Below are positions 5,798-7,071 of a stretch of 7,071 bases of DNA, in pieces (positions within the stretch are counted from its first letter, which is position 1; each line of letters opens with the position of its first letter). The stretch is from NCBI GenBank assembly GCA_964469165.1, contig CAYXXZ010000125.1, positions 1 to 7,071 of the forward strand, given 5' to 3'. The translations under genes were made by a program, and so were the position numbers. Origin of the DNA: CAYXXZ01 sp964469165 (lineage in GTDB: Bacteria; Pseudomonadota; Gammaproteobacteria; Pseudomonadales; Porticoccaceae). Below the pieces are notes generated by a model. The model made no database searches and was not told the origin of the DNA. It worked only from the letters and a program-made list of their open reading frames with translations.

Positions 5798-7071
5798 TCA
5801 AACCATTTCGCGGAGCTCGATTCGCCAAACCATGGCTGCCGCCAATACGACGGCAGCAGCGAACAGGCAAAGAACGATGTATGAGGAAACATTCAGCCCC
5901 AAAAGTACACCTGCCAACGCGGGGCTGAAGATCGCACCGGTTCTCCCCAAACCGTAACACCAGCCCACGCCGGTAATGCGCACACTGATTGGATAGATCA
6001 GCAGCGCGAGGGTGTAAAGGTTCGCGAAAGCGCCATTGAGCGCGATGCCGATCAGAAATGACAGCCCCCAGACAAGGCTTATCATGGGCCCGCCGGGCAA
6101 CAGAATTGCGCTTGCCAACAACAAAATCAGGACGGTAGCCGCCGCAAAGAAAATCGCGATGAGATTATTGATTTTCCACCTGCGGGACATCCAGCCGATC
6201 AGCGCTGCCCCGAGAATGGCTCCAACATTCAGGATGATTACCGCGCGAATACTTAGCTCCTCGGAAATACCCACATCCACCAGCAATTTCGGCAACCAGC
6301 TTGTAAGGAAATATATGGCGGCAAATCCCATAAAAAATCCTCCCCATGCCAGCAGTGTCGTTTTTCGCCGACCTGGTGCAAGCAGCGATCTGACACTGGC
6401 CGATTCTGTGGCGTGCCGCGGCACGACGGGTGCCGTGTCCAGCCGAGGCTGGCCCAGATAGCGGAGAACCCGATTGACCCTTTCCAGCGTGTCTGCCGCC
6501 GAACGTTTGGCCAAATGGTGAATGGTTTCGGGCACGAGCAACGAAAACAGCACGCCGGCAGCAACATTGACGAACCCCGTATAAAGATAGATGCCGCGCC
6601 AGCTCAGGCTCGCCATCATTTCAGCGGAGAATATACCACCGACAATTGCACCCACCGAGGCACCCGAAACCATGATCGACAGAATAAAGTTTCGGTGAGC
6701 GCTGGGACTGAACTCGCCGGCTGCGGCAGGCAATACCGCCATCACCACGCCGAGCCCGAGGCCAGCGACGAAGCGCAGCAAAATCAGTGCACCAACACTA
6801 TCCACATAGGCGACGGAAAGCGTTGCCAAACCCGCAGCGATCAATGCACCGCCAATCAAAAAGCGGCGACCATGGATATCGGCAATGGAAGACAGAAACA
6901 TGGCCCCCAGCGTCATGCCCACCAGACCAGCGCTGAACACAATACCCAACTGTCCAGCGGAAACCGTCAGGTCTCGCGAGATCGCGGCGGCTGTGAAGGA
7001 AATGATGACGATGTCAAAACCGTCCAGCATCATGCAGAAGTAGCAGATCGCAAGAATCAGAAATTGAACAG
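5798..7071 (-). CDS. MFS transporter, aromatic acid:H+ symporter (AAHS)-like; N-terminus cut by window edge
   Basis: Inner-membrane secondary transporter with hydrophobic helices throughout. The frame stays open upstream of ATG 7033 to the window edge (reading ...FLILAICYFC before it). This hydrophobic run is needed to complete helix 1, so 7033 is unlikely to be the true start and a short N-terminus is missing. Motifs, numbered from that Met: DGFD at 4-7 in helix 1, typical of AAHS carriers such as PcaK; the MFS loop 2-3 motif ADIHGRR at 51-57; RFVAGLGLG at 87-95 in helix 4; and VPETIHHLA after helix 6, where relatives have PESPRFL. About 423 residues are visible against the usual 440-460. 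The likely role is proton-coupled uptake of an aromatic or other organic acid; the ligand is not readable. It is convergent with the oxidoreductase gene and its promoter lies outside the window. The assignment to MFS is near certain and to AAHS is probable. Confidence 0.93.
   Translation of the reverse strand, partial: VQFLILAICYFCMMLDGFDIVIISFTAAAISRDLTVSAGQLGIVFSAGLVGMTLGAMFLSSIADIHGRRFLIGGALIAAGLATLSVAYVDSVGALILLRFVAGLGLGVVMAVLPAAAGEFSPSAHRNFILSIMVSGASVGAIVGGIFSAEMMASLSWRGIYLYTGFVNVAAGVLFSLLVPETIHHLAKRSAADTLERVNRVLRYLGQPRLDTAPVVPRHATESASVRSLLAPGRRKTTLLAWGGFFMGFAAIYFLTSWLPKLLVDVGISEELSIRAVIILNVGAILGAALIGWMSRRWKINNLIAIFFAAATVLILLLASAILLPGGPMISLVWGLSFLIGIALNGAFANLYTLALLIYPISVRITGVGWCYGLGRTGAIFSPALAGVLLGLNVSSYIVLCLFAAAVVLAAAMVWRIELREMV

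Noticed and set aside
7031..7033. ATG at 7033 as the true start of the transporter
   Set aside because: The frame is open to the window edge with a hydrophobic run that completes helix 1. Starting at 7033 would cut the first membrane helix just before its DGFD motif.

Overview
The window is GC-rich, densely coding DNA, most likely from a gammaproteobacterium of the marine/Pseudomonas-like kind. This is inferred from GC-rich codon use, an Lrp-type regulator that aligns well with E. coli Lrp, and REP-like palindromic repeats. No rRNA or other taxonomic marker is present, so the assignment is loose. There are five genes, two of them cut by the window edges.

Left half (1-3600): the minus strand carries an almost complete homodimeric-type 2-oxoacid (pyruvate) dehydrogenase E1 subunit of the AceE family. 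It starts at 2488 and runs off the left edge, missing only its last few dozen residues. It belongs to the AceE branch shared with actinobacteria rather than to the E. coli type. Divergent from it on the plus strand is an Lrp/AsnC-family regulator (3104-3595). An E1 homologue next to an Lrp-type regulator recalls the Pseudomonas putida mdeR-mdeA-mdeB locus of methionine/2-oxobutyrate catabolism, so the regulator may control this E1, and the substrate may not be pyruvate.

The 615-bp gap between these two genes holds an AT-rich stretch (about 2500-2640) with an Lrp-like site. It also holds a very regular repeat element (2645-3045): six 22-bp palindromes spaced exactly 71 bp apart, separated by five near-identical 49-bp spacers, and enclosed by perfect 34-bp inverted termini. 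This is the most unusual structure in the window. It sits in a divergent promoter region, whereas such palindromes are more often found at gene 3' ends.

Right half (3600-7071): a long imperfect inverted repeat (3595-3676) separates the regulator from a convergent SDR-family dehydrogenase (3705-4634, minus) that resembles the SDR domain of multifunctional beta-oxidation enzymes. Divergent from it is a Gfo/Idh/MocA oxidoreductase (4782-5780, plus) of the dihydrodiol-dehydrogenase-like branch. Convergent with that, after only 17 bp, is an MFS transporter with aromatic acid:H+ symporter (AAHS) type motifs (5798-7071, minus, N-terminus outside the window). An acid importer next to two NAD(P)-dependent oxidoreductases suggests a small catabolic locus for an organic or aromatic acid, substrate unknown. 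That link is inference from proximity. The genes are not one operon.
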